DNA from: Fervidibacter canadensis
GTDB taxonomy: Bacteria; Armatimonadota; Fervidibacteria; Fervidibacterales; Fervidibacteraceae
Length of the DNA stretch: 64,000 bases
Reading direction: 5' to 3'
Assembly (NCBI GenBank): GCA_041446545.1
Contig: JBGOEJ010000003.1
Coordinates: forward strand, 1-64,000
Shown here: piece by piece, positions 24,807-33,625 of the stretch
How positions within the stretch are numbered: position 1 is the stretch's first letter
Layout of the letters: every line of letters begins with the position of its first letter
The notes under the pieces: generated by a model
What the model saw: the letters and a program-made list of their open reading frames with translations, nothing else
Databases searched by the model: none
What the model was told of the DNA's origin: nothing
Translations under genes and position numbers: made by a program

Positions 24807-25883
24807 TCAAGCCAGCCGTTGCGGTCGGAGGGCGTCGGCGCATTCTTCAAAGCGTGCCAAAACTTGCTCCCTCGTCGCCGTCCCCGTCACGCCGATTTGT
24901 TGGATGGTGATGGACGCCACCAAATTGCCGATGGTCGCCGCTTCTACAGGATGAGCGCCCAGACAAAGGGCAGGCACTAAGCCACCCGTCACGCTGTCGC
25001 CTGCCCCCGTGATGTCCACTTCGCCTGCGATGGGCACGGCAGGGATGTGCCAAGCGCCTTCGGCGGTCACGACGATGATGCCTTGTTCACCGACGGTCAC
25101 GAAGACGGGTTTCCCCGTGCGGGACAACAAGACCCGCCCAAACTCCAACGCTTCCGCCAGTGACACCCTTTCGGGTGTCGTTCCCAACACTGCCCTCGCC
25201 GCTTCAAAGCGATTGGGCTTGATGAAAAAGGGCACAAACTCGCCGATGCGGGCGCGAGAGTCGGCGTAAAAGATGGGACGAGGGACGAGGGACGAGGGAA
25301 GGGAGTGTTGGGCTGCCCACTGACAAAGGGTTGTCCGAACCCGATCGGTGATGACGCCCCAATTGCGTTCGGGCACTTGATCAGCGACGATGACGGCATG
25401 GACTTCAGGGAGCAACTTTTCCACCGCTTGAAGGATTTGCGTCTGCAAATCATCGGGCAAAGGGCGACGGTTGCGGATGTCTAACCTGTTGAGTTCTAAA
25501 ATTGTCCCATCCAGTTCGCGCATCATCGGCTTGGTGTAGGTCGGCGTCAGAAGGTCGGAGCGGACGAACAGGAAAGTCGTGTCCACGCCCATCCGTTCCA
25601 ACCCCCGCCACAACTCGTAGCCTTCGCCGTCGTCGCCCATCCAACCGACGGCGTAAACGGTTCCGACTTCCAACGCTTTCAAGTTGGCAGCGACCGTTCC
25701 TGCCGCCCCTGGGTAGCAACGGACGCGGACGACTTGAAACGCCTCTAAGCCCGTCTCCAACGACACCTCGCTCAACCGACGGTCGCAGTCCAGATACTTG
25801 TCCAGAAAGAAGTCGCCGACGAGAGCGATGCGGACAGTCGGGTAGTTCGCCAGCAATTCTTCCAACCGCTTCAGCGTCAGCAT
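24807..25883 (-). CDS. PfkB-family carbohydrate kinase (HldE kinase-like)
   Basis: 358 residues of the ribokinase fold. IALVGDFFLDKYLDCDRR and RVRCYPGAAGTVAANLKALE resemble the kinase domain of HldE/RfaE; the anion-hole and catalytic base region is VDITGAGDSVTGGLVPAL. An insertion around PSSLVPRP is encoded by three tandem GGGACGA heptads (25275-25298), absent from the family. Situated with a sugar ABC permease and divergent from an HpcH/HpaI aldolase, it may act on a sugar or keto-deoxy sugar acid rather than heptose. The single kinase domain lacks the HldE nucleotidyltransferase half. Confidence 0.85.
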   Translation of the reverse strand: MLTLKRLEELLANYPTVRIALVGDFFLDKYLDCDRRLSEVSLETGLEAFQVVRVRCYPGAAGTVAANLKALEVGTVYAVGWMGDDGEGYELWRGLERMGVDTTFLFVRSDLLTPTYTKPMMRELDGTILELNRLDIRNRRPLPDDLQTQILQAVEKLLPEVHAVIVADQVPERNWGVITDRVRTTLCQWAAQHSLPSSLVPRPIFYADSRARIGEFVPFFIKPNRFEAARAVLGTTPERVSLAEALEFGRVLLSRTGKPVFVTVGEQGIIVVTAEGAWHIPAVPIAGEVDITGAGDSVTGGLVPALCLGAHPVEAATIGNLVASITIQQIGVTGTATREQVLARFEECADALRPQRLA

Positions 25884-25922
25884 TTGAACACCCCTCCGCT
25901 TTTCTCTGCGTCTCCCGTCCCG

Positions 25923-26843
25923 TTAGCGAAGTTTCCTGCGCCATTGGCTGAGGGCGACGGCAGCGATGAGCAAAGCGCCCGTCAAGATGGCTTGTTGCTC
26001 CGTGCCGACTTGCAACATGTCCAAGCCCCTCCGCAGGGTGCAGAGCAACAAGAGTGCTAAAAGTGTGCCTGTTAGCGAACCTTCGCCACCTGTTAAGGGC
26101 GTCCCTCCCAACAAGACGGCGGTGATGACATCCAATTCAGCGCCCATTTGGGCGTCGGCTTTGGCGGTGTTGAAACGGGCGACATAAAGCACTCCCGCCA
26201 ACCCTGCAAAAAAGCCGCTGATGACATAGAGCCAAAATTTCGTCGCTTCAATGGGCACCCCCGAAAAGCGCGCCGCTGTCTCGTTAGCGCCGACAGCAAA
26301 AATGTGCCGCCCCCAAATGGTTCGGTGCGACACGAACCAAGTCAACCCCGCTAACGCAGCGAGCAAGGGCAATTGAACGGGCACGATGCCTTTTAGTTGC
26401 CCTTGACCCAAGTGCAAAAAACCTTCAGGGAAACCGCTGACCTTGCCCCCGCCCGTGACACCGATTGCCAGCCCGCGAAAGAGCGCCATCGTCGCTAAGG
26501 TGACGATGACAGGCGGCAAACGCAGGTAGGCGACGCAAGCGCCGTTGATTGCCCCCATCATTGCTCCGCTCGCCATCGCCATAAGGACGCAAGCAACGAG
26601 AGGAACTCCCGCCCGATAGCCCCATCCCAAAACGACCGTCGCCATCGCCAAGATGGAAGCGACGGACAAATCAATGCCCCCTGCAATCAGCAATGCCGTC
26701 ATCGGCAACGCCATGATGCCGATTTCGGTGAACTGGCGGGTCATCTCCAGCAAATTAGTCGGACGCAAAAAGTCGGGCATCCGCCAGCCGAAAATCGCTA
26801 ATGCCAAAAGCCACGACGCTATCAGGACAACCCATCGCGCCAT
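25923..26843 (-). CDS. Sugar ABC transporter permease (RbsC-like)
   Basis: 306 residues with about nine or ten transmembrane segments, of the ribose/xylose (BPD_transp_2) permease family. Typical family segments are ALPMTALLIAGGIDLSVASI, VSHRTIWGRHIFAVGANETA, RFSGVPIEATKFWLYVISGF and GAELDVITAVLLGGTPLTGG. ATG 26843 follows GGGGGAAAGTAGG. Neither the ATPase (RbsA) nor a binding protein is adjacent, which is unusual for this class; the partner genes must be elsewhere or shared. It precedes the PfkB kinase by 39 bp on the same strand. Confidence 0.9.
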   Translation of the reverse strand: MARWVVLIASWLLALAIFGWRMPDFLRPTNLLEMTRQFTEIGIMALPMTALLIAGGIDLSVASILAMATVVLGWGYRAGVPLVACVLMAMASGAMMGAINGACVAYLRLPPVIVTLATMALFRGLAIGVTGGGKVSGFPEGFLHLGQGQLKGIVPVQLPLLAALAGLTWFVSHRTIWGRHIFAVGANETAARFSGVPIEATKFWLYVISGFFAGLAGVLYVARFNTAKADAQMGAELDVITAVLLGGTPLTGGEGSLTGTLLALLLLCTLRRGLDMLQVGTEQQAILTGALLIAAVALSQWRRKLR

Positions 26844-26929
26844 CCTACTTTCCCCCGTTTCCCCATCGCTTGGGCGTGTCACCATTGTAGGGCGACGAAA
26901 AAAGCCGTCGCAGGAACGGAGTGAAGGAA

Positions 26930-27700
26930 ATGCGAGAAAATCGGGTGCGGAAGGCTTTGCGTCAGGGCGAAACGACGCTCGGTTGCTGGCTCAGCATCGG
27001 TTCACCCGTCGTCGCTGCCATCATGGGACGGGTCGGATTTGATTGGGTCGTCGTGGACACCGAACATGGGACGCTGGGTTACGATGCGACGCTCCTTTCC
27101 GTCCACGAGTTGCTGGCGACAGACACGGTGCCCATCATCCGAGTGGCGTGGAACGATGCCGCTTTGATCAAGCGGGCATTGGACACAGGTGCTTTGGGCA
27201 TTTTAGTGCCGATGGTGATGAGCGCCGAGGAAGCCAAGCGCGCCGTTGATGCCGCTAAGTTTCCGCCGCAAGGCGTCCGCAGTGTCGGCGGTTTTTCAGC
27301 GCAACTTTGGCATGGCGACGATTACTTCGTCGCCGCCAACGAGGAAATTTTGGTCGCCGTTCAAGTGGAGCATGAAGAGGCTGTCCGTCAGGTGCGAGAG
27401 ATTTGCCGCGTGGAGGGCGTGGATGTCGTCTTCATCGGTCCCAACGATTTGGCTGCCTCATTGGGCTTGACGGGAACGCCCTTCCGTGACGACCCGCGAT
27501 GGCAATCCGCCGTCCAAGCGGTTTTGGATGCCGCCAACGAATTCGGGAAGGCAGTGGGCATTCAAACGGCATCCGTTGAGGAAGCGCGGCAGCGATTTGC
27601 GCAGGGTTTTCGCTTCGTCGCCGTTTCTTCGGATGCGCGGCTTTTGCACCAAACCTTGCAGCAAACCGTTGCGGCGGTGCGTCCAACGATGAGGCAATAA
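26930..27700 (+). CDS. HpcH/HpaI-family aldolase
   Basis: About 256 residues, class II (metal-dependent) pyruvate aldolase of the HpcH/HpaI/RhmA group, acting on 2-keto-3-deoxy sugar acids or 4-hydroxy-2-oxo acids. Motifs: GFDWVVVDTEHG (metal/pyruvate site), NDAALIKRALDTGALGILVP, GVRSVGGFSAQLW, VAVQVEHEEAV and VFIGPNDLAASLGL. ATG 26930 is preferred; GTG 26921 is in frame. Divergent from the sugar permease-kinase pair, suggesting a shared intergenic promoter region and one catabolic theme. Confidence 0.91.
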   Translation: MRENRVRKALRQGETTLGCWLSIGSPVVAAIMGRVGFDWVVVDTEHGTLGYDATLLSVHELLATDTVPIIRVAWNDAALIKRALDTGALGILVPMVMSAEEAKRAVDAAKFPPQGVRSVGGFSAQLWHGDDYFVAANEEILVAVQVEHEEAVRQVREICRVEGVDVVFIGPNDLAASLGLTGTPFRDDPRWQSAVQAVLDAANEFGKAVGIQTASVEEARQRFAQGFRFVAVSSDARLLHQTLQQTVAAVRPTMRQ

Positions 27701-27786
27701 GCCACGCATCTGGTCGCCACTACGACCGTCGGCATGGCGCCCAACCTTGCCCTATCGTAGCGTCGGAAAGGGAGGCAGCGAGACCG

Positions 27787-29571
27787 ATGGAGCAATTCGT
27801 TCGGTTGCTGCGCTACCTCAAGCCATATCGGTGGCAGATTGCCATCGGGTTGTTGTGTTTGCTTTTGGCGACGCCCGCTCAACTCTTTCACCCGCTCGTC
27901 TGGAAATTCATCGTGGACGAAGTGATTGTCCACCGAAAGGTTGCCCTTTTGCTTCCTGCGTTGGGGGTGATGGTGGCGGTGCATCTTATCGGCGTCGGCT
28001 TATCGGCGTTGCGGACTTACCTTTTGGGCGTCGTCGGTCAACGCTTCGTCTACGACCTGCGCAACGAACTTTACCGAAAACTGCAAAGCCACTCCCTCCG
28101 CTTCTTCCACGAACGGCGCAGCGGCGATTTGCTCGCCCGCGTCATCGGCGATGTAGACACCCTGCAAGAGATCGCCATCAACGGCGTGGATAACATCATC
28201 GCCAACGCCTTGCAATTTGTCGGAGTGGCGGGCATCATTGTCGCCCTCAACTGGAAAGTCGGGACGCTGACTTTATTGCCGATGGCGGGTGTGGCAGCAA
28301 TGGTCTGGTTTTTCAACGCCCGCATTCGCGGTCTTTATCGGCGCATCCGCGACCGACTGGGCGATGTCTCAGCAAAGTTGCAAGAGAATTTACTGGGCAT
28401 CTTGGTCATCAAAGCCTTCGCCCGCGAACTTTACGAGATGCAACGCTTTGAGCGGGAAAACGAGGGTTACCTGCGGGAAAGCATCAAAGGCGTCATCGCC
28501 CGAACCGTCTATTTTCCTGCCGTCTTCACCGTCGGCTTTTTCTCCAGCGTCGTCATGGTCGGTGTCGGGGCGCTGTTCGTCTTGAGGGGCGAATTCACCA
28601 TCGGCGGGTTGGTCGCCTACAGAGGTTACTGGTGGCAACTTTTCTCACCCGTCTTCTCGCTGGCGCAAATCAACGAGATGGTTCAGCGAGCCATCGCGGC
28701 AGCATCCCGCATTTTTGAAATCTTGGACGCCCCACCGGAAATCACCGACGCTCCCGATGCCGTAGAACTGACCGAAGTGCGGGGACACATCGTCTTTGAC
28801 GGCGTGACCTTTGCCTACGATGACAAACGGGACGAGAGACGCGGGACGAGGGACGGGACAAAGGTCGTCTTGCAAAAGGTCAGTTTTGAAGTGCTCCCCG
28901 GTCAAAAGGTGGGCATCGTCGGACCTTCGGGAGCGGGCAAGAGCACCATCTTAGCCTTGCTGTTGCGCCTTTACGACCCACAGGAAGGGCGGATTTTGCT
29001 GGACGGTTACGACCTGCGGCAAATTCGGCAAGAAAGTTTGCGCCGCCATTGCGCTATCGTCACCCAAGAGCCTTTTTTGTTCAACGACACCGTGCGCCAC
29101 AACATCCGCTACGGGCGGTTGGACGCAACGGACGACGAAATCGTAGAGGCAGCCAAATTAGCCAACGCCCACGAGTTTATTGAGGAGTTGCCCAACGGTT
29201 ACGAGACGGTCGTGGGCGAGCGAGGCGTTCGGCTGTCGGGCGGTCAAAAGCAACGCCTTTGCATCGCCCGTGCTTTCTTGGCGAACCCGCGCATTTTGCT
29301 GTTGGACGAAGCGACGGCTTCCGTAGAACCTGAAAGTGAGGCGGTCATTCAGGCGGCGTTGGAGCGATTGATGGAGGGACGGACGACCATCATCATTTCC
29401 CATCGGCTGTCTATGGTGCGCGATTGCGACCAAATTTTAGTCGTGCAGGATGGGCGCATCGTGGAGCAAGGGACGCACGATGAGTTGATGGCAAAGGACG
29501 GCTGGTATGCCCGCATGTATCGGATGCAAATGGGCGAAGAGGTGGCGGTAGCACCGCCTTCTGCTCGCTGA
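27787..29571 (+). CDS. ABC exporter, fused membrane and ATPase domains (second copy)
   Basis: 594 residues; six transmembrane helices then an ATPase with Walker A GPSGAGKSTILAL, signature LSGGQKQR, Walker B ILLLDEATASVEPESEA and H-loop ISHRLSMV. The usual D-loop aspartate is preserved as the acidic run EPESE. Between the A-loop (VTFAYDDK) and the strand before Walker A, a charged insertion RDERRGTRDGTK is encoded by degenerate GGGACGA heptads at 28828-28860. It is about 30 percent similar by eye to the exporter at 20670 but lacks a DUF1854 partner. GGGAGG lies upstream of ATG 27787. Confidence 0.94.
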   Translation: MEQFVRLLRYLKPYRWQIAIGLLCLLLATPAQLFHPLVWKFIVDEVIVHRKVALLLPALGVMVAVHLIGVGLSALRTYLLGVVGQRFVYDLRNELYRKLQSHSLRFFHERRSGDLLARVIGDVDTLQEIAINGVDNIIANALQFVGVAGIIVALNWKVGTLTLLPMAGVAAMVWFFNARIRGLYRRIRDRLGDVSAKLQENLLGILVIKAFARELYEMQRFERENEGYLRESIKGVIARTVYFPAVFTVGFFSSVVMVGVGALFVLRGEFTIGGLVAYRGYWWQLFSPVFSLAQINEMVQRAIAAASRIFEILDAPPEITDAPDAVELTEVRGHIVFDGVTFAYDDKRDERRGTRDGTKVVLQKVSFEVLPGQKVGIVGPSGAGKSTILALLLRLYDPQEGRILLDGYDLRQIRQESLRRHCAIVTQEPFLFNDTVRHNIRYGRLDATDDEIVEAAKLANAHEFIEELPNGYETVVGERGVRLSGGQKQRLCIARAFLANPRILLLDEATASVEPESEAVIQAALERLMEGRTTIIISHRLSMVRDCDQILVVQDGRIVEQGTHDELMAKDGWYARMYRMQMGEEVAVAPPSAR

Positions 29572-29652
29572 CACGGTGGCTTGCTTTTCGGGAGGGAACT
29601 CGGCAAATTTGAGGGCAGGGTGACGGAAGCGCCAAAAAGGAGGTGGGTCCCG

Positions 29653-30645
29653 ATGGCGACGGTGTTGGGCGTGGGAGATGGGCGTTTTACTGTCAACGGG
29701 ACGCCGACCTTCTTAGTGGGGTGCAGTTACTTTGCGGGGTTGAGTGCGCCCGATCAGTTCATCCGACGCGACTTGGACGAATTGCAAAGTTACGGCATCA
29801 ACTGCCTTCGGGTCTGGGCGAACTGGCGGGCATTCGGGATGGATGTGGCAGCGATAGACCGCAAAGGCAATCCCCGCGAACCTTACCTGTCCAAGTTGCA
29901 ATGGTTGGTGCGGGAATGCGACCGACGGGGCATTATCGTCGGGGTGACGCTGGGGCGAAGCAACGAGTTTGGGGAAATAGGCTTGCCCGACCAAGAAGCA
30001 CATCGTCGGGCGGTGGTGACCCTTCTGAAAGCCTTGCAAGCCTTCGGCAACTGGTATCTGGACTTAGCCGCAGAGCGCAACATCCGCGACGGTCGCTTCG
30101 TCAGCATCTTAGAGTTGCAGGCTTTAAGGGAAGTGGCGAAGGAAACCGATAAGCGGCGACTTCTGACCGCCTCTTACTCGGGCGATTTGCCCCGCAATGA
30201 GTTGGTGGATTACCTCTTCACAGTGCGGGTGGACTTCCTTGCCATCCATCGCCCCCGCACCCCTCAGTCGCCTCAGCAAACAGGGGAGCGAACGCAGCAG
30301 TTGCGCGCTTGGTTGCGCGAATTGGAGTGCGATGACATCCCCGTTTTTTACCAAGAACCCTTTCGGCGCGGCTTGACAACTTGGTCACCGACTGCCGCCG
30401 ATTTCCTGCAGGATTTACAGGCTGCCTACACGCATGGTGCCGCTGGTTGGTGCTTCGCCAACGGTGATCAACGCCGCAGCCCCGATGGGCAACCGCGCCG
30501 CTCCTTTGACCTGCGCCTTCAACCTTTGGTGGAGCAACTGGACGAAGAGGAGCGAAAGTTTTTGGGACAACTGGGGGAGGTGATGAGGGCTTGGGAGAGC
30601 GCATCATCATCCATGCCGGCGATGTCATCGCCGAAGCGACGCTGA
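29653..30645 (+). CDS. Cellulase-like TIM-barrel glycosidase
   Basis: 330 residues. FTVNGTPTFLVGCSYFAGL, YGINCLRVWANWRAFGMDVA, LVRECDRRGIIVGVTLGRSN and NWYLDLAAERNIRDGRF recall GH5-like (beta/alpha)8 glycosidases; a second acidic candidate is in IPVFYQEPFRRG. The usual N-E acid/base pair is not obvious (AAERN at that place), so catalysis is uncertain. There is no clear signal peptide. AGGAGGTG seven bases before ATG 29653 fixes the start. Its end overlaps the cyclophilin-like gene by 55 bp. Confidence 0.75.
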   Translation: MATVLGVGDGRFTVNGTPTFLVGCSYFAGLSAPDQFIRRDLDELQSYGINCLRVWANWRAFGMDVAAIDRKGNPREPYLSKLQWLVRECDRRGIIVGVTLGRSNEFGEIGLPDQEAHRRAVVTLLKALQAFGNWYLDLAAERNIRDGRFVSILELQALREVAKETDKRRLLTASYSGDLPRNELVDYLFTVRVDFLAIHRPRTPQSPQQTGERTQQLRAWLRELECDDIPVFYQEPFRRGLTTWSPTAADFLQDLQAAYTHGAAGWCFANGDQRRSPDGQPRRSFDLRLQPLVEQLDEEERKFLGQLGEVMRAWESASSSMPAMSSPKRR

Positions 30646-30968
30646 ACGACACGGAGACCGCCCGCCGCATCGCCGCCGCTTTACCCATAGAAGGAGAAGC
30701 CATGCGTTGGGGCGACGAAATCTACTTCCCTATCCCCGTTGATTGCCCGCCTGAAAATCCCAAAGCCGTCGTGCAAGCGGGCGATTTGGGTTACTGGGTG
30801 CCAGGCAAAGCCTTCTGCATCTTCTTTGGACCGACCCCCGCCAGCCGCTCGCCCGATGAAATCCGCCCTGCCAGTCCCGTCAATGTGTTCGGGCAAATCG
30901 TCGGCGACCCGACGGTCTTTCGGGCAGTGACCGACGGGACAAAAGTGCGCGTGGAACGCGCCCGTTGA
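30591..30968 (+). CDS. Cyclophilin-like (TM1367-type) protein
   Basis: 125 residues matching the cyclophilin-like small beta-barrel family typified by Thermotoga TM1367. Key stretches are GDVIAEATLNDTETARRIAA, ALPIEGEAMRWGDEIYFPIP, QAGDLGYWVPGKAFCIFFGP and SPVNVFGQIVGDP. The start is TTG 30591, eight bases after GGAGGTGA. The family fold resembles peptidyl-prolyl isomerases but activity is usually undemonstrated. The 55 bp overlap with the glycosidase gene implies translational coupling. Confidence 0.85.
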   Translation: MGERIIIHAGDVIAEATLNDTETARRIAAALPIEGEAMRWGDEIYFPIPVDCPPENPKAVVQAGDLGYWVPGKAFCIFFGPTPASRSPDEIRPASPVNVFGQIVGDPTVFRAVTDGTKVRVERAR

Positions 30969-31015
30969 CAAAATGGTGTCGCTATTTTCCGTCAAGGTGA
31001 GGTGAAGCGACCGTT

Positions 31016-31723
31016 ATGGGACGAGGGACGCAACTTCCGAAATCGGGCGCCTCAGTCCTCATCGCTGATGACCATCCCTTATTTTTGCTGGGGTTGCGCA
31101 CTTTTCTGGAGCAGGCAAAAAGTTACCGAGTGGTTGCTGCCGCTGGCAGCGCAGACGAAGTGCTGCGTTATGCCGCAAAGACCAGCCCTGACATCGTTAT
31201 CGTGGACTTGTCCATCGTTCGTTCGTCACGCTTCAAACTCATCCAGCAACTGCGAGAGTTATGCCCTGGCGTCAAAGTCCTTATCATGACGGGCTACGCG
31301 ACCCCTGAAAACCTCGTGGATGGTATCCGTGCGGGGGCGATGGGTTACCTGTCTAAAGAGAGCGATCCGTCACTGCTTCTCCTCGCCCTTGACACCATCC
31401 AACAAGGCAAGCCATGGATCCAACGGGAGTTCATGGAAGGGCTTTTGCGAACCCTTACGCAGCCTAATCCTGGGTGGCGACAATTGTCTCAGCGGGAATT
31501 ACAGGTGCTACAACTGGTCGCCCAAGGGCTTAGCAACAAGGAGATAGCCCATCGGCTCAAAATCCGACCCGGTACCGTCAAGGAGCATGTCACCCGAATC
31601 CTGCGGAAATTGAACTTACGCAACCGCACCGAAGCGACTTTGTATGCCCTGCGGCTGTTCAATTCCGACAGCAACATCGCTTTTCCCCAAGACATCGTGA
31701 CAGAGACAGCCCGACCCCATTGA
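31016..31723 (+). CDS. NarL/LuxR-family response regulator
   Basis: 235 residues. An N-terminal receiver domain has the acidic pair in VLIADDHPLFLLGLRTFLEQ, the presumed phospho-acceptor aspartate in IVIVDLSIV, the conserved threonine in LIMTGYATPENL and lysine in GYLSKES. The C-terminal GerE/LuxR helix-turn-helix (LSQRELQVLQLVAQGLSNKE, RPGTVKEHVTRILRKLNL) is complete. No histidine kinase is adjacent; the nearest is at 53.3 kb. The first residues (GRGTQ) come from GGGACGAGGGACG, one of the dispersed heptad tracts. Confidence 0.93.
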   Translation: MGRGTQLPKSGASVLIADDHPLFLLGLRTFLEQAKSYRVVAAAGSADEVLRYAAKTSPDIVIVDLSIVRSSRFKLIQQLRELCPGVKVLIMTGYATPENLVDGIRAGAMGYLSKESDPSLLLLALDTIQQGKPWIQREFMEGLLRTLTQPNPGWRQLSQRELQVLQLVAQGLSNKEIAHRLKIRPGTVKEHVTRILRKLNLRNRTEATLYALRLFNSDSNIAFPQDIVTETARPH

Positions 31724-31822
31724 AGGCGTGCCATAAATTTGCTTGCTGGCAATAGCGGGAACTGAGGCGCTGGCTGAGGCGTTGAAGGATTTGTCGTGAT
31801 GCTCTACTCAGTGAGGTGAGGG

Positions 31823-32503
31823 ATGATGCGTTGGCTTTTGTGTTGGGTTCTCGTTGTCGGTGTGGCGTCGGGGCTTTTTGCCCATGAGAAAAAAGTCCTC
31901 AACAAACCTGCTGCCAATCACCCAGAGGCGGCTTGTGGTGGCTGCGAGGCAGAGCATTCAGGCTCAAAGGCAGCCAAAATGGTCGGGCGGAAAGTCAGTG
32001 ACACCGCCTTCATCCTCGTCGCCGACCCTCAGTCCCCCGGCAAAAGTGGTGCCCCTGTCAAATTGGTGAATTTGCTCCAACGGGACGGAGTGCGGGGCAT
32101 CGTGTTGGACTTCGTCGCGACGAAGTGCCCCTTCTCTCAGCAGCAACTGCAAGGAGTAGTTAAAGCCTTGAGCCAGAAAGACGGCAAAGGAAAGGGTGTC
32201 CTTGTGGCGACGGTGTTTGTGGATGGGGATTTGCAGGCTGTCCAAAAAGCCCTCAAGGAGCGCCCTTTACCGACCTTGGTGCTTTGGGACAAAGGCAGCA
32301 AAGTCGCCCGCCAATGGCACATCAAAGCCACGCCCACAGTCCTTGTCGTCCGCAAAAACGGGATAGTCGCCGCCACTTACGAGGGCATGGTGCCTCCCCT
32401 CCCCGACATGTATCAGCACTTTTTTGCTACCGTGCTGATGGCAGTCGCCAAGGGAAGTTCCCTTCCTCCGCAGCCGATGATGGGGCATATGGGTGGCGGC
32501 TGA
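31823..32503 (+). CDS. Secreted thioredoxin-like protein with a single active-site Cys
   Basis: 226 residues: signal peptide (WLLCWVLVVGVASGLFAHE), a short Cys/His-rich stretch (EAACGGCEAEHS), then a thioredoxin/AhpC-TSA-like domain. GIVLDFVATKCPFSQQQLQ corresponds to the active site, but CxxC is CPFS, leaving only the first cysteine; the cis-proline region is KATPTVLVVRKNG. A peroxiredoxin-like or thiol-transfer role in the cell envelope is possible, with the CGGC pair as partner. The C terminus is Met/His/Gly-rich (MMGHMGGG), hinting at metal binding. Confidence 0.8.
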   Translation: MMRWLLCWVLVVGVASGLFAHEKKVLNKPAANHPEAACGGCEAEHSGSKAAKMVGRKVSDTAFILVADPQSPGKSGAPVKLVNLLQRDGVRGIVLDFVATKCPFSQQQLQGVVKALSQKDGKGKGVLVATVFVDGDLQAVQKALKERPLPTLVLWDKGSKVARQWHIKATPTVLVVRKNGIVAATYEGMVPPLPDMYQHFFATVLMAVAKGSSLPPQPMMGHMGGG

Positions 32504-32628
32504 GGGATGCACTGAGGTTCCTGGACGGAACCGAACCGTGCCGACCGACAAAAAGTTAGCCCCATGTGAACACCGTTGCCACAAAGGGAAAGTCGTGTCA
32601 TGCTTACGGGCGTGTGAGGTGATGGGTT

Positions 32629-33198
32629 GTGCCCTTTCCGTTCAATGTGTTGCTCGTCATCGTCATCGGGTTTATCGTCATCGCCATCGCCCAGGCCTTC
32701 ACGCCCCCAAGACAACGCCCCGCCATGGAGCCCGTCGGTGATTTGATGCCTCGCTTGGACGCCTTGCCCCTCTCGCAATTTGCCGATTTAATGACGACCT
32801 TGCTTGCCCGCATGGGATTGCAAGTGAGGCAAGTGATAGGGTTGGATGATGGAGAAGTGGATGGCATCGCCCTTGTCGCCCTTCATCCCCGCGAGTTGGT
32901 GGGTGGGCTTTATGCGGTCTATTGCGTGCGAGGGGCTGACCAGTTAATTGGTGTCCCTCTCGTCCATCGCCTCCGCCATTTTGCCAAAGAGGAGGGGGCA
33001 ATGAAAGCCATCTTCATCACGACGGGCAGTTTCTCTCGCGAAGCCCTCAATGCCACAAGTGCCTTGCCCGGCATCCCTGTTGAATTCGTGGACGGTGAGA
33101 GATTGGAAGATTGGCTCTCCGAATACTTGCCCCAAGAAATTGCCGAACTCCCTCCAGCACCCCCACGCGGTCAGGTCTATCGCTTCCCAGAGGTTTGA
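32629..33198 (+). CDS. Membrane-anchored Mrr-like restriction-endonuclease fold protein
   Basis: 189 residues. An N-terminal transmembrane helix (VLLVIVIGFIVIAIAQAF) is followed by a domain resembling Mrr_cat: LSQFADLMTTLLARMGLQV, VIGLDDGEVDGIALVA, AVYCVRGADQLIGVPLVHRL and KAIFITTGSFSREALNAT. In Mrr the core is D followed by Q/E-x-K; here D is present in GEVDGI but the QxK position reads YCVR, so nuclease activity is doubtful. The start is GTG 32629 after GAGGTGATGG. Membrane tethering of such a domain is notable; role unknown. Confidence 0.7.
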   Translation: MPFPFNVLLVIVIGFIVIAIAQAFTPPRQRPAMEPVGDLMPRLDALPLSQFADLMTTLLARMGLQVRQVIGLDDGEVDGIALVALHPRELVGGLYAVYCVRGADQLIGVPLVHRLRHFAKEEGAMKAIFITTGSFSREALNATSALPGIPVEFVDGERLEDWLSEYLPQEIAELPPAPPRGQVYRFPEV

Positions 33199-33304
33199 AG
33201 AAGTCACAAGGGCAGAAGTGGGCGACAAGACAATCCCTGCGGCTATCCGCCGCGTTATGGTGAGGTTGTGAGAGCAAAATGCTGAGGCAAAGGAGGGACG
33301 AGTT

Positions 33305-33610
33305 ATGGCGCAACCTGTAGAGGACAAGACGCCCGTCGCTGGCGGTGAATTGCAAGAGGCGTTGAAGGAACTGGACGGTTGGGTCATCAGCATCACCAAA
33401 CGCTTCCGCTTTGAAAAGTGGGGTGACATCACCCGTTTCATGCAGCACCTTGCTGACACCATCGCTGCCACCAACCACCATCCCGATGTGACGCTGGACA
33501 CGGGCAGCAAATCCGTCATCGTCACCGTCACGACCCACAGCGAACGCACCGTCACCAAAGCCGATTTGGAATTTGCCAAACGCCTCAACGAGTTTAAGCC
33601 CAGCGAGTGA
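33305..33610 (+). CDS. phhB: 4a-hydroxytetrahydrobiopterin dehydratase (PCD/DCoH)
   Basis: 101 residues, the normal length. The active-site motif TNHHPDVTLDTG and the preceding FEKWGDITRFMQHLADTI are characteristic. It dehydrates pterin-4a-carbinolamine generated by aromatic amino-acid hydroxylases; in bacteria without such hydroxylases it often participates in molybdopterin or folate side reactions. AAAGGAGGGACGAG precedes ATG 33305. No phhA-like gene is nearby. Confidence 0.94.
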   Translation: MAQPVEDKTPVAGGELQEALKELDGWVISITKRFRFEKWGDITRFMQHLADTIAATNHHPDVTLDTGSKSVIVTVTTHSERTVTKADLEFAKRLNEFKPSE

Positions 33611-33625
33611 AGGTTTGAAGGTTTG

